A stretch of DNA of 64,000 nt from UBA2030 sp049969475 (GCA_049969475.1 JBMFOU010000009.1:33626-97625), one strand, 5' to 3'. Positions 25,518 to 35,402 are shown, numbered from the stretch's first letter. Notes: a model not told the origin generated them from the sequence alone. Translations and numbers: made by a program.

Positions 25518-26622
25518 CAACTACTTCTGGACGGCTGGTGGTGCGAATGGGAGGACCCCAGGTACCTGCCCCGCAAGAAATATAAAAATGAGAACCTGAC
25601 CGCGACATATAACCATAGCTTTTCTCATAAACAGCCCGGGTTATTAGATGCAGAGGCCATAGTTGTCCGTGATGCGTATGCCCTGAGAGATTCAGGAAAA
25701 CGGGTGAGTTTGTTTTTTCAGTTATTTCAAACGGTTGGTGATCTATCAGTACAACGGGAAATCCCTGAGGAATTCCTTTCGTGAGCTCATCCACCGTTTT
25801 CCGCTTGCCTCCCCCAAAGCGGGCTCCATCTCTGTCTTTTCGGCCGGCAATCACCAACGCACTATCTACCAACACCCACTCATCCATCAAAAGTCGAATC
25901 CCGTTACTTTTCAAAAAACTGATTGCCTGAGAAGCTCCTCCAATATACTCATGATTGCCTGTGACCGCAAATACACCCAGTGGGGCCTTAATATGCAACA
26001 ATTCAAAGCCTATTCTCTTTCTTAATACCTGCCCCACATCTTCATCCAGAACATCTCCCCCAAAAATTACTATATCAGGCTTGCTATCCGTCACTAACTC
26101 AGTAATCCGTTGGACTTTGGCTTTTCCTGCGGTAGTGCCCAAGTGAATATCTGAGAGAAAAGTAATACGTATTGGGCGGGCAATGGGAGCCCTCAATTCC
26201 AGATACTTCAGGCGCGGATGATTGGCATTGATATATCCTGCCACAACTGGAAGGAAAACCAGAAAAAATCCAACCAGTAGTCTTAATGGAGGGTTAACAC
26301 CGGATAACCATATCTTGAAAGAGGGGTAGAAAAAGGTTATCAGTCTGATAATATCGAACAAAAGAACCCAAAGAAAGGCATAAACCATTACAGCCAGCCA
26401 AAAAGAGCCTGTCCAGATCATAACATCTGATATCCATGATGCGGCCTGTCTTTCGAGTATTCGGCCTGCTGGATACATAATTACCAGGAGCCAGAATACC
26501 AACGCATAAATATTTTTCCAGGCGCCCGCCAGCCCAACAGTTCGGCGAAAGATGTAGAAATTGATAAGCCCGTAAATGAGCAGAACAATGCTAAAAAAGA
26601 TGAGAAAGGCAGTTTGCTTCAT
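25489..26622 (-). CDS. membrane metallophosphoesterase (YkuE-like)
   Basis: A 377-residue protein with four to five membrane helices in residues 1-130, then a calcineurin-like phosphoesterase domain: FLSDIHLG, IFGGDVLDED, VTGNHEY and SGHTHHGQLWP, giving the full two-metal site. YkuE-type enzymes are often linked to lipid or cell-wall phosphoesters. The exact substrate is unknown. It converges on the CotH-like operon with a 29-base overlap, so each transcript carries antisense to the other. Confidence 0.85.
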   Translation of the reverse strand: MKQTAFLIFFSIVLLIYGLINFYIFRRTVGLAGAWKNIYALVFWLLVIMYPAGRILERQAASWISDVMIWTGSFWLAVMVYAFLWVLLFDIIRLITFFYPSFKIWLSGVNPPLRLLVGFFLVFLPVVAGYINANHPRLKYLELRAPIARPIRITFLSDIHLGTTAGKAKVQRITELVTDSKPDIVIFGGDVLDEDVGQVLRKRIGFELLHIKAPLGVFAVTGNHEYIGGASQAISFLKSNGIRLLMDEWVLVDSALVIAGRKDRDGARFGGGKRKTVDELTKGIPQGFPVVLIDHQPFEITEKTNSPVFLNLSGHTHHGQLWPLHLITRAVYEKSYGYMSRSGSHFYISCGAGTWGPPIRTTSRPEVVVIDLIPQDR

Positions 26623-26781
26623 TGTAGATTATTGTATTTGCAAAATAACAACCTGTAGGATCTTTGGTTGGGCCCTAACGGGCCAGGCTTTAAACGAAAT
26701 TTGTTTGCTGGCAGTACAAATTGAAAGAAAGACTTTACTTTTTTCGAAGTATTAGGTTGAAAGCTCTTCTATTGAACTCAA

Positions 26782-26808
26782 TAAAAAAACCGGATTAATG
26801 CATCCGGT
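26782..26808 (-). terminator. terminator of tRNA-Gly
   Basis: On the minus strand, ACCGGAT / ATCCGGT stem with a 6-base loop is followed by seven T. It lies 8 bases after the tRNA. Confidence 0.8.
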
Positions 26809-26815
26809 CATTTCG

Positions 26816-26888
26816 AGCGGGAAACGGGATTCGAACCCGCGACCCTCAGCTTGGGAAGCTGATGCTCTGCCAACTGAGCTACTCCCGC
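26816..26888 (-). tRNA. tRNA-Gly (CCC)
   Basis: A complete 73-nt cloverleaf on the minus strand: acceptor GCGGGAG with TTCCCGC, D arm AGCTCAGTTGGCAGAGC, anticodon stem TCAGC/GCTGA with loop TTCCCAA (anticodon CCC), T arm GCGGGTTCGAATCCCGT. CCA is not encoded. It decodes GGG. Confidence 0.93.
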
Positions 26889-27039
26889 TTGCTATTTTCA
26901 CTGCAAAATTAAACAAAAGGCCTTATTGTGCAAAGCACTGTTTTCAGAAAATTAAAGCTAATTTTACGGCCCTTTCAAAGAAAAAGATTTTGAACTTTCT
27001 GAAAGCAAATTCATTTTAATAAAACAACTAACCGGCATC

Positions 27040-27627
27040 ATGAATTTTGCCCCCTTACGTGATTACGTTCTGGACAAACTGAGAACCGGATTAAGGCCGG
27101 AATTATACTATCACAGCATCGACCATACCATCGACGTTTATGAGGCAGCCATGCGGCTGGCAAAAATGGAAAACCTCGGGGTAAAAGAAACCGAAATTTT
27201 GAAAACTGCCGCCATCCTTCACGATGCCGGAATGCTCATTACATATATGGGACACGAAGAAGCTTCAGCCGAATGGGCCCGTTCTTTGCTCCCTGACTAT
27301 GATTATAATGGTGAAGAGGTTGAATGGGTGGTAAATCTGATTCTCGATACCCGCATGCCTCAAAACGCCAGCAGCAAACTGGGACAACTTCTTTGCGATG
27401 CCGATCTTGACTACTTGGGAAGAGAGGATTATTTCCTGATTTCGCATCGCCTGCGCCTCGAGTGGATAAGAACAGGAGTGAAGAATACGAGCCTGAGAGA
27501 TTGGTATGCATTGCAAGCCGATTTCCTGCAAAAACATAATTATTTCAGCGAATCAAGCCGGCAGCTCCGCGATGAGGGGAAACACCAAAATTTGATACAA
27601 ATTAAAAACTTGCTGGGTTTTGTATAA
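27040..27627 (+). CDS. HD-domain phosphohydrolase
   Basis: A 195-residue soluble protein with the HD metal-site order: YHSIDHTIDVYE (first His), AILHDAGM (the HD pair), GHEEAS, and CDADLDYLG (the last Asp). The family hydrolyses phosphate esters or nucleotides and resembles single-domain predicted phosphohydrolases. Bacteroidota often carry this form fused to adenylate cyclase or GAF modules, but here it stands alone. The substrate is unknown. No clear -7 box is seen upstream. Confidence 0.8.
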   Translation: MNFAPLRDYVLDKLRTGLRPELYYHSIDHTIDVYEAAMRLAKMENLGVKETEILKTAAILHDAGMLITYMGHEEASAEWARSLLPDYDYNGEEVEWVVNLILDTRMPQNASSKLGQLLCDADLDYLGREDYFLISHRLRLEWIRTGVKNTSLRDWYALQADFLQKHNYFSESSRQLRDEGKHQNLIQIKNLLGFV

Positions 27628-27723
27628 TTTTACTCTGTTCAAACTCGTGAGACTATTTTACCGATTGTCAGGCTCATACGTATAAAACTGAATTCGTTCC
27701 GCGAGAGGAACCCCTATCTTTTT

Positions 27724-29136
27724 GTGCTTTATTTTGCAATTCTCATGCGGCTTATTGCAGTGGTGTTTTCGGAGGGCTATCTGCTGCCGGGTGAACATTT
27801 CTTTTTCTTTGAGCCTGAGAATCTACTGCTTAAATCAGAAAAGTATCTGACCACACAAAGCCAGCTGTATGCACTTTTTGGGGAATACTTCAATCGGGGG
27901 ATGGCCTGGCTTACCGTTAAAGAACCCCAGACGCAGGCATTGATTCTTAGATTTATTCATGCATTGTTAAATATAGTTAGTCTGGTTATAGGTTACCGTT
28001 TGGCTCGCTTGGCCGGCAGTGAAAAAGGTGCCAGGCTCTCATTTGCCTTGCTTGGCTTATCCTGGTTAATGCCCTTTATCAGTGTAAGAACCTATTCTTT
28101 CAATTTAGCCTTACCATTTTTACTGGGAGCCGTGTGGCTGGCCCGTCATTCTCTTCTGGCGGCCCGGCGTACCTCTTTTCTGGCGGGGTGGGTGGCCGCA
28201 CTGGCCATCATGCTTTATCCTCCCGTGCTCGTTTTCTGGATTCCTTATGTATTGCTTACATTTTTACTGGGTAAGCCTATCCGTTTTCTGGGCCTGGCTC
28301 TCACCACACTTTTGGGATTAGAACTACTCAACTGGTTGGTCAGTGGGAAATGGCTTATTCATAGCGTAGATTGGATGGTTTTACTTCATCAAACCGGTAT
28401 CAGATTATGGGATATCAATGCCTTTGCTTTGAAAGCCCTGCTGATTCTTGGACTGGTATTAGGCCCCCCCCTGGGTTTTCTGGTGCTTTACGGATTTTTA
28501 AGAATTCAAAAGTACACCATTCGCATGTCGCTGCCTGCGCTGGTTTGCCTGGTCAGCACAGTATTTTCGAGCGACCCATTGGGTATGCTGGTAGCTGCCT
28601 TTCCTTTTATCGTGATTACAGGAAGCCAGAGTTGGATGGATATTGTTCAGCACCGAATGCCTGCCTCTCGTAAAGGTTGGTACTACCTGGCTGTTGGCTA
28701 TTTCTGGACTTTCAATACGATATTGTTGGTTTGGTTTTCAACAGTTTCTCCCCGTAAACAAGAACTTGAGGCTATGCGCTACCTGGGCCGTCATGCAGAT
28801 TATCAATTGGTTTGGGTAGAACAGTCTTCCCAATCGGGGCTTGAACCATTACCCTCCTTTTACTGTGGTCGGGATATAAAATTCATTTATCAACGTAATT
28901 TATCCAGCGATACGCTTTTTCAACTGTCGAACGACACAATGCACAAGGTTGCTTGTGTGATATTTAGAGGAGACGAAAACCTGAAATCGCGCATCACCCG
29001 CACGTATTCTTTATTTCCGGCTCTAAGTTTCGAAGCTATTTTCAAACCAGGCCCAACCGAAAAATATTTTCGTAAGTGGATGCATTTATCCTCAGGAACC
29101 TTGGTGCTGTATCACAATGATTATTTCAAAAAATAA
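27724..29136 (+). CDS. polytopic membrane protein, possibly glycosyltransferase-like
   Basis: A protein of about 470 residues with around ten hydrophobic segments in residues 1-340 and a soluble C-terminal tail. The pattern (LRFIHALLNIVSLVIGYRLARL, then repeated aromatic-rich helices) recalls the membrane part of dolichol-type mannosyltransferases or the DUF6427 group. I cannot decide. The start is uncertain. The frame is open from 27628 with plausible sequence (LNSFRERNPYLF) but no ATG, GTG or TTG until the GTG at 27724, so the N-terminus may use a rare start or have been damaged. It ends 9 bases before ligA. Confidence 0.6.
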   Translation: MLYFAILMRLIAVVFSEGYLLPGEHFFFFEPENLLLKSEKYLTTQSQLYALFGEYFNRGMAWLTVKEPQTQALILRFIHALLNIVSLVIGYRLARLAGSEKGARLSFALLGLSWLMPFISVRTYSFNLALPFLLGAVWLARHSLLAARRTSFLAGWVAALAIMLYPPVLVFWIPYVLLTFLLGKPIRFLGLALTTLLGLELLNWLVSGKWLIHSVDWMVLLHQTGIRLWDINAFALKALLILGLVLGPPLGFLVLYGFLRIQKYTIRMSLPALVCLVSTVFSSDPLGMLVAAFPFIVITGSQSWMDIVQHRMPASRKGWYYLAVGYFWTFNTILLVWFSTVSPRKQELEAMRYLGRHADYQLVWVEQSSQSGLEPLPSFYCGRDIKFIYQRNLSSDTLFQLSNDTMHKVACVIFRGDENLKSRITRTYSLFPALSFEAIFKPGPTEKYFRKWMHLSSGTLVLYHNDYFKK

Positions 29137-29145
29137 TTTACCCCT

Positions 29146-31200
29146 ATGACCCGAGAACAGGCAGAAGCTAGAATAAAGGAACTGACCGAGCTCATAGAGC
29201 AGCATAATTATAATTATTACGTACTCAACCAACCAATAATCAGTGATTATGAGTTTGATAAATTGCTCAACGAGCTTATTGCTTTAGAAAAAGATTATCC
29301 GGATTTAATTTCTCCTCAATCTCCTACGCAAAGGGTGGGAGGGCAGGTTACTAATGAATTTCAATCGGTGGCTCATAGGTTTCCGATGCTATCATTAGGT
29401 AATACCTATAGTGAAGGTGAAGTTGTAGACTTCGATAATCGGGTGCGTAAGCTATTAGGCGAGGAGCCAGAATATGTATGTGAACTGAAGTATGATGGAG
29501 TTGCGATCAGTTTATTGTACGAGAAAGGCTTACTGGTGCGGGCAGTTACACGGGGCGACGGAACCCGTGGCGATGATGTTACCATCAACGTAAAAACCAT
29601 TCGCAGCATCCCTTTGCGGTTGAGGGGCCATTATCCCGAAATTTTCGAGATTCGCGGAGAAATTTATATGCCCAGGGCATCATTTGAGCGCCTCAATCAA
29701 GAGAGGGAGGAAATTGGCGAAACACCTTTTGCCAATCCACGCAATGCAGCTGCGGGCAGCCTCAAATTACAGGATTCGGCTGAGGTGGCCCGCAGGGGGT
29801 TGGATTGCTTTCTCTATTACATTATGGCCGACGAGCTTCCGTTCGACAATCATTATGATAGTTTACTGGCTGCTCGCTCCTGGGGCTTTCGAATTTCCGA
29901 TTACATGGCTCGCTGTAAAAATCTCGGTGAGGTATTTGCTTTTATTCACGATTGGGATGCAGCCCGCGAACAACTTCCGTTCGACATCGACGGTGTAGTT
30001 ATCAAGGTAAATCATTTCAAACACCAGCAATTGTTAGGCTTCACGGCCAAGTCGCCCCGTTGGGCCATTGCCTATAAATACAAACCAGAAAGCGCTTCTA
30101 CCCGGCTTCTGAAAATAACTTATCAGGTAGGGCGTACCGGAGCCATTACGCCAGTAGCAGAGCTCGAGCCTGTCTTTTTATCAGGAACCACCGTAAAAAG
30201 AGCTTCGCTGCACAACGCAGATATTATCAAATCACTCGATATTCGCAATGGCGATTATGTTTTGGTGGAAAAGGGTGGCGAAATCATCCCCAAAATCACA
30301 GGAGTGGATTATTCACGGCGTAAATCTGACGCAACACCCATTCAGTTTATTTCACATTGTCCTGAATGTGGAACTCCGCTAACACGCAATCCCGGCGAAG
30401 CCGCTTATTATTGTCCTAACGACAGTGGGTGTCCGCCACAAATTAAAGGACGCCTCGAGCATTTTATCAGTCGGAGAGCCATGAATATTGAAAGCCTGGG
30501 TGAGGGAAAAATTGAACTTCTTTACGATTATGGTTTGGTGAGAAAGGTAAGTGACTTTTATCAACTAACATACGATAAACTGATTGGATTGCAAAAAACA
30601 TATCCTGCCACAGAAAATACCCCGGCCCGCATCGTGTCGTTCAGAGAGAAAACCGTAGAAAACATCCTTAAAGGTATCGAACAATCGAAAAATGTACCTT
30701 TTCCCCGCGTGCTTTATGCGCTGGGTATACGTTACGTGGGTGAAACCGTTGCAGCCAAGTTGGCCAGCCATTATCTGAGCATTGATAAACTCATGAAAGC
30801 CTCGTTTGAAGAATTGGTCATGGTTGACGAAATCGGTGAGAAAATTGCAGAAAGTGTAATTCAATCGCTTCACCGGCCTGATATGTTGGAAATCATAAGC
30901 GAGCTTCGGCGTGCAGGTGTGCAATTGGAGATGAAACCAGAAAAAGCACAGAACCTTGGGGATAGCCTTAAAGGCAAATCCGTGGTAGTTAGTGGTGATT
31001 TTGGTACCCCTCAGCGTCGCAAGGAAATTGAAGAACTCATAGTGGCCCATGGAGGAAAGTTGGTTTCGAGCGTTTCTGCAAAAACGAGTTTTATAGTAGC
31101 AGGTGAAAACATGGGACCGTCGAAGCGCGAAAAAGCCTTGCAGTGGAACATTCCCGTCATCTCCGAAGAAGAGTTTTTGTTTATGATGGGAATGAAATAG
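29146..31200 (+). CDS. ligA: NAD-dependent DNA ligase
   Basis: A 684-residue enzyme that seals nicks in replication and repair using NAD+. Lys115 in CELKYDGVA is the adenylated residue (KxDG motif). The N-terminal Ia domain binds NAD+ (NYYVLNQPIISDYEFDKL). The OB fold is followed by a four-Cys zinc finger (CPECGTPL...YYCPNDSGCPPQ), HhH motifs (LYALGIRYVGETVAAKLA) and a BRCT domain from about residue 605. Length and order are typical. It lies 9 bases after the membrane protein gene, so the two are probably co-transcribed. Confidence 0.96.
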   Translation: MTREQAEARIKELTELIEQHNYNYYVLNQPIISDYEFDKLLNELIALEKDYPDLISPQSPTQRVGGQVTNEFQSVAHRFPMLSLGNTYSEGEVVDFDNRVRKLLGEEPEYVCELKYDGVAISLLYEKGLLVRAVTRGDGTRGDDVTINVKTIRSIPLRLRGHYPEIFEIRGEIYMPRASFERLNQEREEIGETPFANPRNAAAGSLKLQDSAEVARRGLDCFLYYIMADELPFDNHYDSLLAARSWGFRISDYMARCKNLGEVFAFIHDWDAAREQLPFDIDGVVIKVNHFKHQQLLGFTAKSPRWAIAYKYKPESASTRLLKITYQVGRTGAITPVAELEPVFLSGTTVKRASLHNADIIKSLDIRNGDYVLVEKGGEIIPKITGVDYSRRKSDATPIQFISHCPECGTPLTRNPGEAAYYCPNDSGCPPQIKGRLEHFISRRAMNIESLGEGKIELLYDYGLVRKVSDFYQLTYDKLIGLQKTYPATENTPARIVSFREKTVENILKGIEQSKNVPFPRVLYALGIRYVGETVAAKLASHYLSIDKLMKASFEELVMVDEIGEKIAESVIQSLHRPDMLEIISELRRAGVQLEMKPEKAQNLGDSLKGKSVVVSGDFGTPQRRKEIEELIVAHGGKLVSSVSAKTSFIVAGENMGPSKREKALQWNIPVISEEEFLFMMGMK

Positions 31201-31345
31201 GTTTTCAGGAAACTTTTTTCGACACAGCTTGCACCCTTAAATAAATAAACACTTTCATATTGAATTGGGAGAGGTTTTTTTTCGAAAACCCCTTGAGTTT
31301 ATTTTCAGTTGTAAATATTTGATTTTAAATATTTTATAATATCTG

Positions 31346-31357
31346 GCACACTTGTGC
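31346..31357. promoter_or_regulatory. short palindrome upstream of the LruC pair
   Basis: GCACA-CT-TGTGC is a 12-base inverted repeat 58 bases before the lipoprotein start. It could be an operator. It is too short to be confident. Confidence 0.25.
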
Positions 31358-31414
31358 ACAACAAAATTAACAAGGTCTAAACAAGAATTTAAACAATAAA
31401 CAATACCTATCACC

Positions 31415-31786
31415 ATGATACACAAATTTTTTCTCTTCGTATTGGCTGGACTCATCATCAGCCTCGCATCGTGCCAGAAAGATGAAGCAACTGAACCTAC
31501 GCTTCCGCAGCAACCCCAAACGATGAAGGAATTGCAAGTGCCTGCCAATTTTAACTGGAAAACCACCCGCAATCTTGAGGTAAGTTTGACAGCTAAGTCA
31601 AATGGACTTGTAGAAATCCTCGATGCCAAAGGCAATGCCTATCAAAAAGCTTTCCTTTTAGCTAACAAACCTTTCGTCCTGAAGCTTACGGTACCCAGTG
31701 CCGAAAAAGTGCTCAAAATTAAATTCAACGGAAAAGTAGCTTCTGTTGAAATAACCTCCGATAACTTATCTATAGGCCTCAATTAA
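31415..31786 (+). CDS. lipoprotein carrying only the N-terminal domain of LruC-type proteins
   Basis: A 123-residue lipoprotein with lipobox SLASC (Cys20). The rest (MKELQVPANFNWKTTRNLEV...VEILDAKGNAYQKA...VLKIKFNGKVASVEI) aligns with residues about 30-140 of the LruC lipoprotein at 55803 (FNEIQVSPSFKWEATREVSL...ARITIYDANPQ). Here it ends after that domain. It lies 27 bases before a LruC-domain gene that lacks this part, so the two probably form one operon and together equal the fused protein. A membrane-anchored docking role for the LruC partner is inferred. Confidence 0.72.
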   Translation: MIHKFFLFVLAGLIISLASCQKDEATEPTLPQQPQTMKELQVPANFNWKTTRNLEVSLTAKSNGLVEILDAKGNAYQKAFLLANKPFVLKLTVPSAEKVLKIKFNGKVASVEITSDNLSIGLN

Positions 31787-31813
31787 TCACATACCATCTA
31801 AAACCCTTGTAAA

Positions 31814-34360
31814 ATGAAATCCATAATGAAAACCATTCAGAAATACTTATCAACCTTCACGGCCACGTTGATTATTATAGCATTAAGCATGGCCTTTACA
31901 GGAAGAGCGCAGGCACAACAGTCCTTTATTCTCAATCTGCAGGGTCAGACCATGAGTTTCACCAACGCTCAGCGTACCATTCTGGTAAATACTGGGAATA
32001 ACGGAACTAATGTAGGTTCCATTCACAAATACAACAATGTAATAACCAAAGATGGTATCGTGGTGTATGCCAAGATGAAGGTAGCTGCCCGGGTCAATGC
32101 TACGATTACCAACTGGGACGATGATGTGGAAACCGGCGATCCCATGCGTTTCCAGCCACGTATTGGCAGCAGCAACACCAATGGAGGTTATGTGGTTTAC
32201 GAGCTGGAATTCTTCAATACAGCCAATGATCTTCCGGTTTATGTTTACAACTACAACCTAACCGGCATTGATATTGACGGAAGCAGCAGTAGTAACCGCG
32301 AATATGTGGAAGTGGGCGGCTATACCAGCTATACGGTAAATAACCCTACGGGTCTCACCATCTCCACCAACAACAGCACGGGCAGAACCCGTTTTCTGGG
32401 AATTAGCACCAGTCTACCCGGAGTTACTTTCGACAATAGTGCCGCATTTATTGCCAACTTCATGAATCCCAATAATAAGATTTCATTTGCGCTGGGCCAG
32501 ACACGTTCAAATACCGAAAGAATGTACTCTGTTCAGCTCGGTGTGGCTGGAGGTGTATTCACAACTCCCACCACTACCAACAATCCTTTACCTATAGCAG
32601 TGGACGATGTAGGTACACCTGTTTCCTACATTACAGGCGGTGTGGCTGTGACTAATGTTTTGAGCAACGATCTTTACAATGGTCAGCCTCTCAATCCTAA
32701 CAATTTTTACCTCACACTCGTTAATTCACCGCATCCAGGGATAACCCTTAATACTTCTAATGGGCAGGTTTCTGTGGCTCCTGGAACACCTGCAGGAAAC
32801 TACACTTTAAATTATCAGATATGTAATAAAAATGCCTCATCCGATTGCGATGTAGCCGATGTATTTGTGAAAGTGCTCGGAGCTGACCTGCAAATTTCCA
32901 AAACAGCCAATGTTTCTCAGATAACTGCCGGCCAAAACATTCAATATACCCTTACCGTTACAAACAATGGCCCTACAGAGGCCTATGATGTGATTGTGAA
33001 CGACCAATTGCCCTCCGGACTTACCGTAGTAAGCGCAGTTCCTTCAACAGGAACTTGGGCAGCACCCAACTGGAACCTTGGAACCCTCAATAGTCAAGCA
33101 AGCGCTACATTGACCATTACAGCATCCATTGCCAATTCATTTTCGGGCAATTTGGTGAACTCTGCAACGGTAAGCTCCACCACGCCCGATCCTAATTCCA
33201 CCAATAATAATTCCAGCGTAACGGTTAGTGTGACTGCAGCCACTCAACCTCCTATTGCCAATAATGACCAGGCCAACACCTCGGTAAATACTCCTGTAGA
33301 TATATATGTGCTTGAAAATGACGAACAAGGCTCTTCTGCCCTAAATCCAGCTTCTATAACTTTTACCGGCACACTGCCCAATCCATCCACCCAAGGTGTT
33401 TTTACAGTTAATCCTTCCACAGGTGTGGTCACCTTTACCCCGGCCAATAATTTTACCGGTACAGTAACCTTAAATTATCAAGTTTGTAATCTCGATAACC
33501 TATGTGCACAAGCTGCAATTACAGTTAATGTAATTCCCGGTGCATCTATATTTTATCCAGCTGCGAGCATGGGTACGCTTGCCTTTGAAGACCTCTGGCC
33601 CTCCAAAGGCGACTATGATTTCAACGACATGGTGATTGACTACAGGTTTGAAACCATCATCAACTACAATAACTACATTGAATCGATAACAGCAACATTC
33701 AAGATCAGGGCTTTTGGAGCCTCGTTCCGCAATGGTTTTGGATTCCAGATACCCGGAGCCGTAAATCCAGCCCATCTCACAGTTTCGGGCTACAGCCTTA
33801 CCGAAAGTTACATTAACCTTGAATCGAACGGCGTGGAATCAGGACAGAGCAAACCCACTGTTATTGTATTCGATAACGCCTTTGGACAGATGCAACACCC
33901 CGGCCAGGGCATTGGTGTGAATACTGACCCCTCTGCACCCTATGTGCAACCTAAAACGCTCACGGTTACCATCACCTTCAAGCCCAATACCTATTCCATT
34001 AACGATGTGAATATTGCTGATTTCAATCCCTTTCTCATAGTTAATGGCGACCGCACGCGCGAAGTTCATCTTCCCGGTTTCGCTCCCACCAGCCTGGCCA
34101 GTACGCAGTTTTTCGGAACTTTCGACGATGCCAGTAATCCTGGTCAAAACAAATACTATCTTACCGCTAACAACCTCCCCTGGGCATTAAATATTTACGA
34201 AAGCATAGATTACATGAAGGAAAAAGTGGATATACTTCAGGGTTACCTCAAATTTGCCCAGTGGGCCATGAGTGGTGGAACTGCTTTTCCCGATTGGTAT
34301 AAAAACCTGCCAGGTTATAGAGATAATTCTAATATTTACCCAATACCTACTAAAAAATAG
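31814..34360 (+). CDS. secreted LruC-domain protein with DUF11 and Ig-like modules
   Basis: An 848-residue secreted protein with a signal peptide at about 1-35 (ends RAQAQ). Order: an unknown beta-rich domain (~36-255); a cadherin-like 'VLSNDLYNGQ' module (~265-355); a DUF11 domain (~358-470, ADLQISKTANVSQITAGQ); a second cadherin-like module with VLENDEQG (~475-575); and a C-terminal LruC domain (~584-845, LAFEDLWPSKGDYDFNDMV). The LruC domain is named after a Leptospira outer-membrane lipoprotein. It ends in PGYRDNSNIYP, as in the 55803 protein. No lipobox is present, unlike that protein. Confidence 0.8.
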   Translation: MKSIMKTIQKYLSTFTATLIIIALSMAFTGRAQAQQSFILNLQGQTMSFTNAQRTILVNTGNNGTNVGSIHKYNNVITKDGIVVYAKMKVAARVNATITNWDDDVETGDPMRFQPRIGSSNTNGGYVVYELEFFNTANDLPVYVYNYNLTGIDIDGSSSSNREYVEVGGYTSYTVNNPTGLTISTNNSTGRTRFLGISTSLPGVTFDNSAAFIANFMNPNNKISFALGQTRSNTERMYSVQLGVAGGVFTTPTTTNNPLPIAVDDVGTPVSYITGGVAVTNVLSNDLYNGQPLNPNNFYLTLVNSPHPGITLNTSNGQVSVAPGTPAGNYTLNYQICNKNASSDCDVADVFVKVLGADLQISKTANVSQITAGQNIQYTLTVTNNGPTEAYDVIVNDQLPSGLTVVSAVPSTGTWAAPNWNLGTLNSQASATLTITASIANSFSGNLVNSATVSSTTPDPNSTNNNSSVTVSVTAATQPPIANNDQANTSVNTPVDIYVLENDEQGSSALNPASITFTGTLPNPSTQGVFTVNPSTGVVTFTPANNFTGTVTLNYQVCNLDNLCAQAAITVNVIPGASIFYPAASMGTLAFEDLWPSKGDYDFNDMVIDYRFETIINYNNYIESITATFKIRAFGASFRNGFGFQIPGAVNPAHLTVSGYSLTESYINLESNGVESGQSKPTVIVFDNAFGQMQHPGQGIGVNTDPSAPYVQPKTLTVTITFKPNTYSINDVNIADFNPFLIVNGDRTREVHLPGFAPTSLASTQFFGTFDDASNPGQNKYYLTANNLPWALNIYESIDYMKEKVDILQGYLKFAQWAMSGGTAFPDWYKNLPGYRDNSNIYPIPTKK

Positions 34361-34386
34361 GGGTTTTATTTACCAATAATTTAAAG

Positions 34387-34423
34387 GAGGCTGGTATCCA
34401 AAGGATGTCAGCCTCTCTTATTT
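34387..34423 (+). terminator. terminator after the LruC gene
   Basis: A 13-bp stem (GAGGCTGGTATCC / GGATGTCAGCCTC, two G-U pairs) with loop AAA is followed by TCTTATTTT. Confidence 0.7.
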
Positions 34424-34483
34424 TAGAGCGTCACCAGGAAATATCATTCAATTAAAGAGATGCATGTCATTGAACAAGAAAAT

Positions 34484-34491
34484 TATTTTTG
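34484..34491 (+). promoter_or_regulatory. -7 element (TATTTTTG)
   Basis: TATTTTTG, 69 bases before the ATG at 34561. It makes the longer frame beginning at 34489 implausible. Confidence 0.5.
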
Positions 34492-34560
34492 GGGTTATCC
34501 ATTCATGTCTTTCATTTTTTTACATTTACGCTGATAAAACAAATAAAAGGAAAGGCGCAT

Positions 34561-35337
34561 ATGACTCGTTTAAGGCATTTATTTTCATTTCTTTTAACAC
34601 TTAGTCTATCCCAAGGACTTTGGGCTCAAGTTTGGATGGATGCATTTCAAAGCGCGCAAAAACCAGTGCAGGCAATGGATGATTATTCCTCGGCCCGAAA
34701 AAACAGCTTTATCAACTTCACATATGGGAGTTTTTCCTTTGCTCATGACCCTCTGACAAGTCCGGCAAAAGATTGGGGGCCCTTGAAGGATGGCAGTGGC
34801 CCTAAATGGGGTGCTATGCTGGAATTTGGAACTTTGCGTTTTTACGGTGATAATTTCATGCTGCAAAACCGGGGAAATCTGGGTCTGTATCTTAGCAACG
34901 GATTAGGAGTGGTGTTCTATGATTTTAAAGTGCCACCATCAACGCAAGGCCCTAAAATTCCATTCATGCTGGTCGATTTGAAATTGGGTCCGGTTTTCCG
35001 GTATTTTATCACCGATAAGCTTATCACAGATTTTTATATAAATGCCGGAGGAATTTTCGCTGCGGGTGGTTTGGTCGGGAATAGTGATTCGCCAACCTAT
35101 TATGAACCCACTCGTCTTGGGCTGGGTTTTCAGACAGGGACAGGACTTAATATTGAATATGGAGCCCTCTCATTGGGCGCTCAGTTTACCTTTGCCCGCT
35201 CCGACATGGGGTTTAAGATAACGGAAGACCCCGCCTATTATGGCCCACAAGCGCCTCAGGAGCTGGAAATTACCTATCCGCGTGTAAAATTGAATTCATT
35301 TAGGCTGCATCTAGGCTTCATCATCCCACGGCATTAA
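34561..35337 (+). CDS. predicted outer-membrane beta-barrel-like protein
   Basis: A 258-residue protein with a signal peptide at about 1-23 (ends GLWAQ). The mature part has alternating aromatic strands (GNLGLYLSNGLGVVFYDFKV; LKLGPVFRYFITDKLITDFYINAGG; LGLGFQTGTGLNIEYGALSLGAQFTFA) and finishes with FRLHLGFIIPRH, consistent with an outer-membrane barrel. I do not recognise a specific family. The start was chosen for the signal peptide and a purine-rich stretch (GGAAAGG) just upstream. Confidence 0.65.
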   Translation: MTRLRHLFSFLLTLSLSQGLWAQVWMDAFQSAQKPVQAMDDYSSARKNSFINFTYGSFSFAHDPLTSPAKDWGPLKDGSGPKWGAMLEFGTLRFYGDNFMLQNRGNLGLYLSNGLGVVFYDFKVPPSTQGPKIPFMLVDLKLGPVFRYFITDKLITDFYINAGGIFAAGGLVGNSDSPTYYEPTRLGLGFQTGTGLNIEYGALSLGAQFTFARSDMGFKITEDPAYYGPQAPQELEITYPRVKLNSFRLHLGFIIPRH

Positions 35338-35402
35338 TTTTAGAGAAAATTTTTTAGAATATTGATTATCTGAGTTTTTGCTTAAAGTAAAAAGGTTAAA
35401 AT

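Noticed and set aside
26798..27019. 73-residue plus-strand frame over tRNA-Gly
   Set aside because: It is mostly the complement of the tRNA gene.
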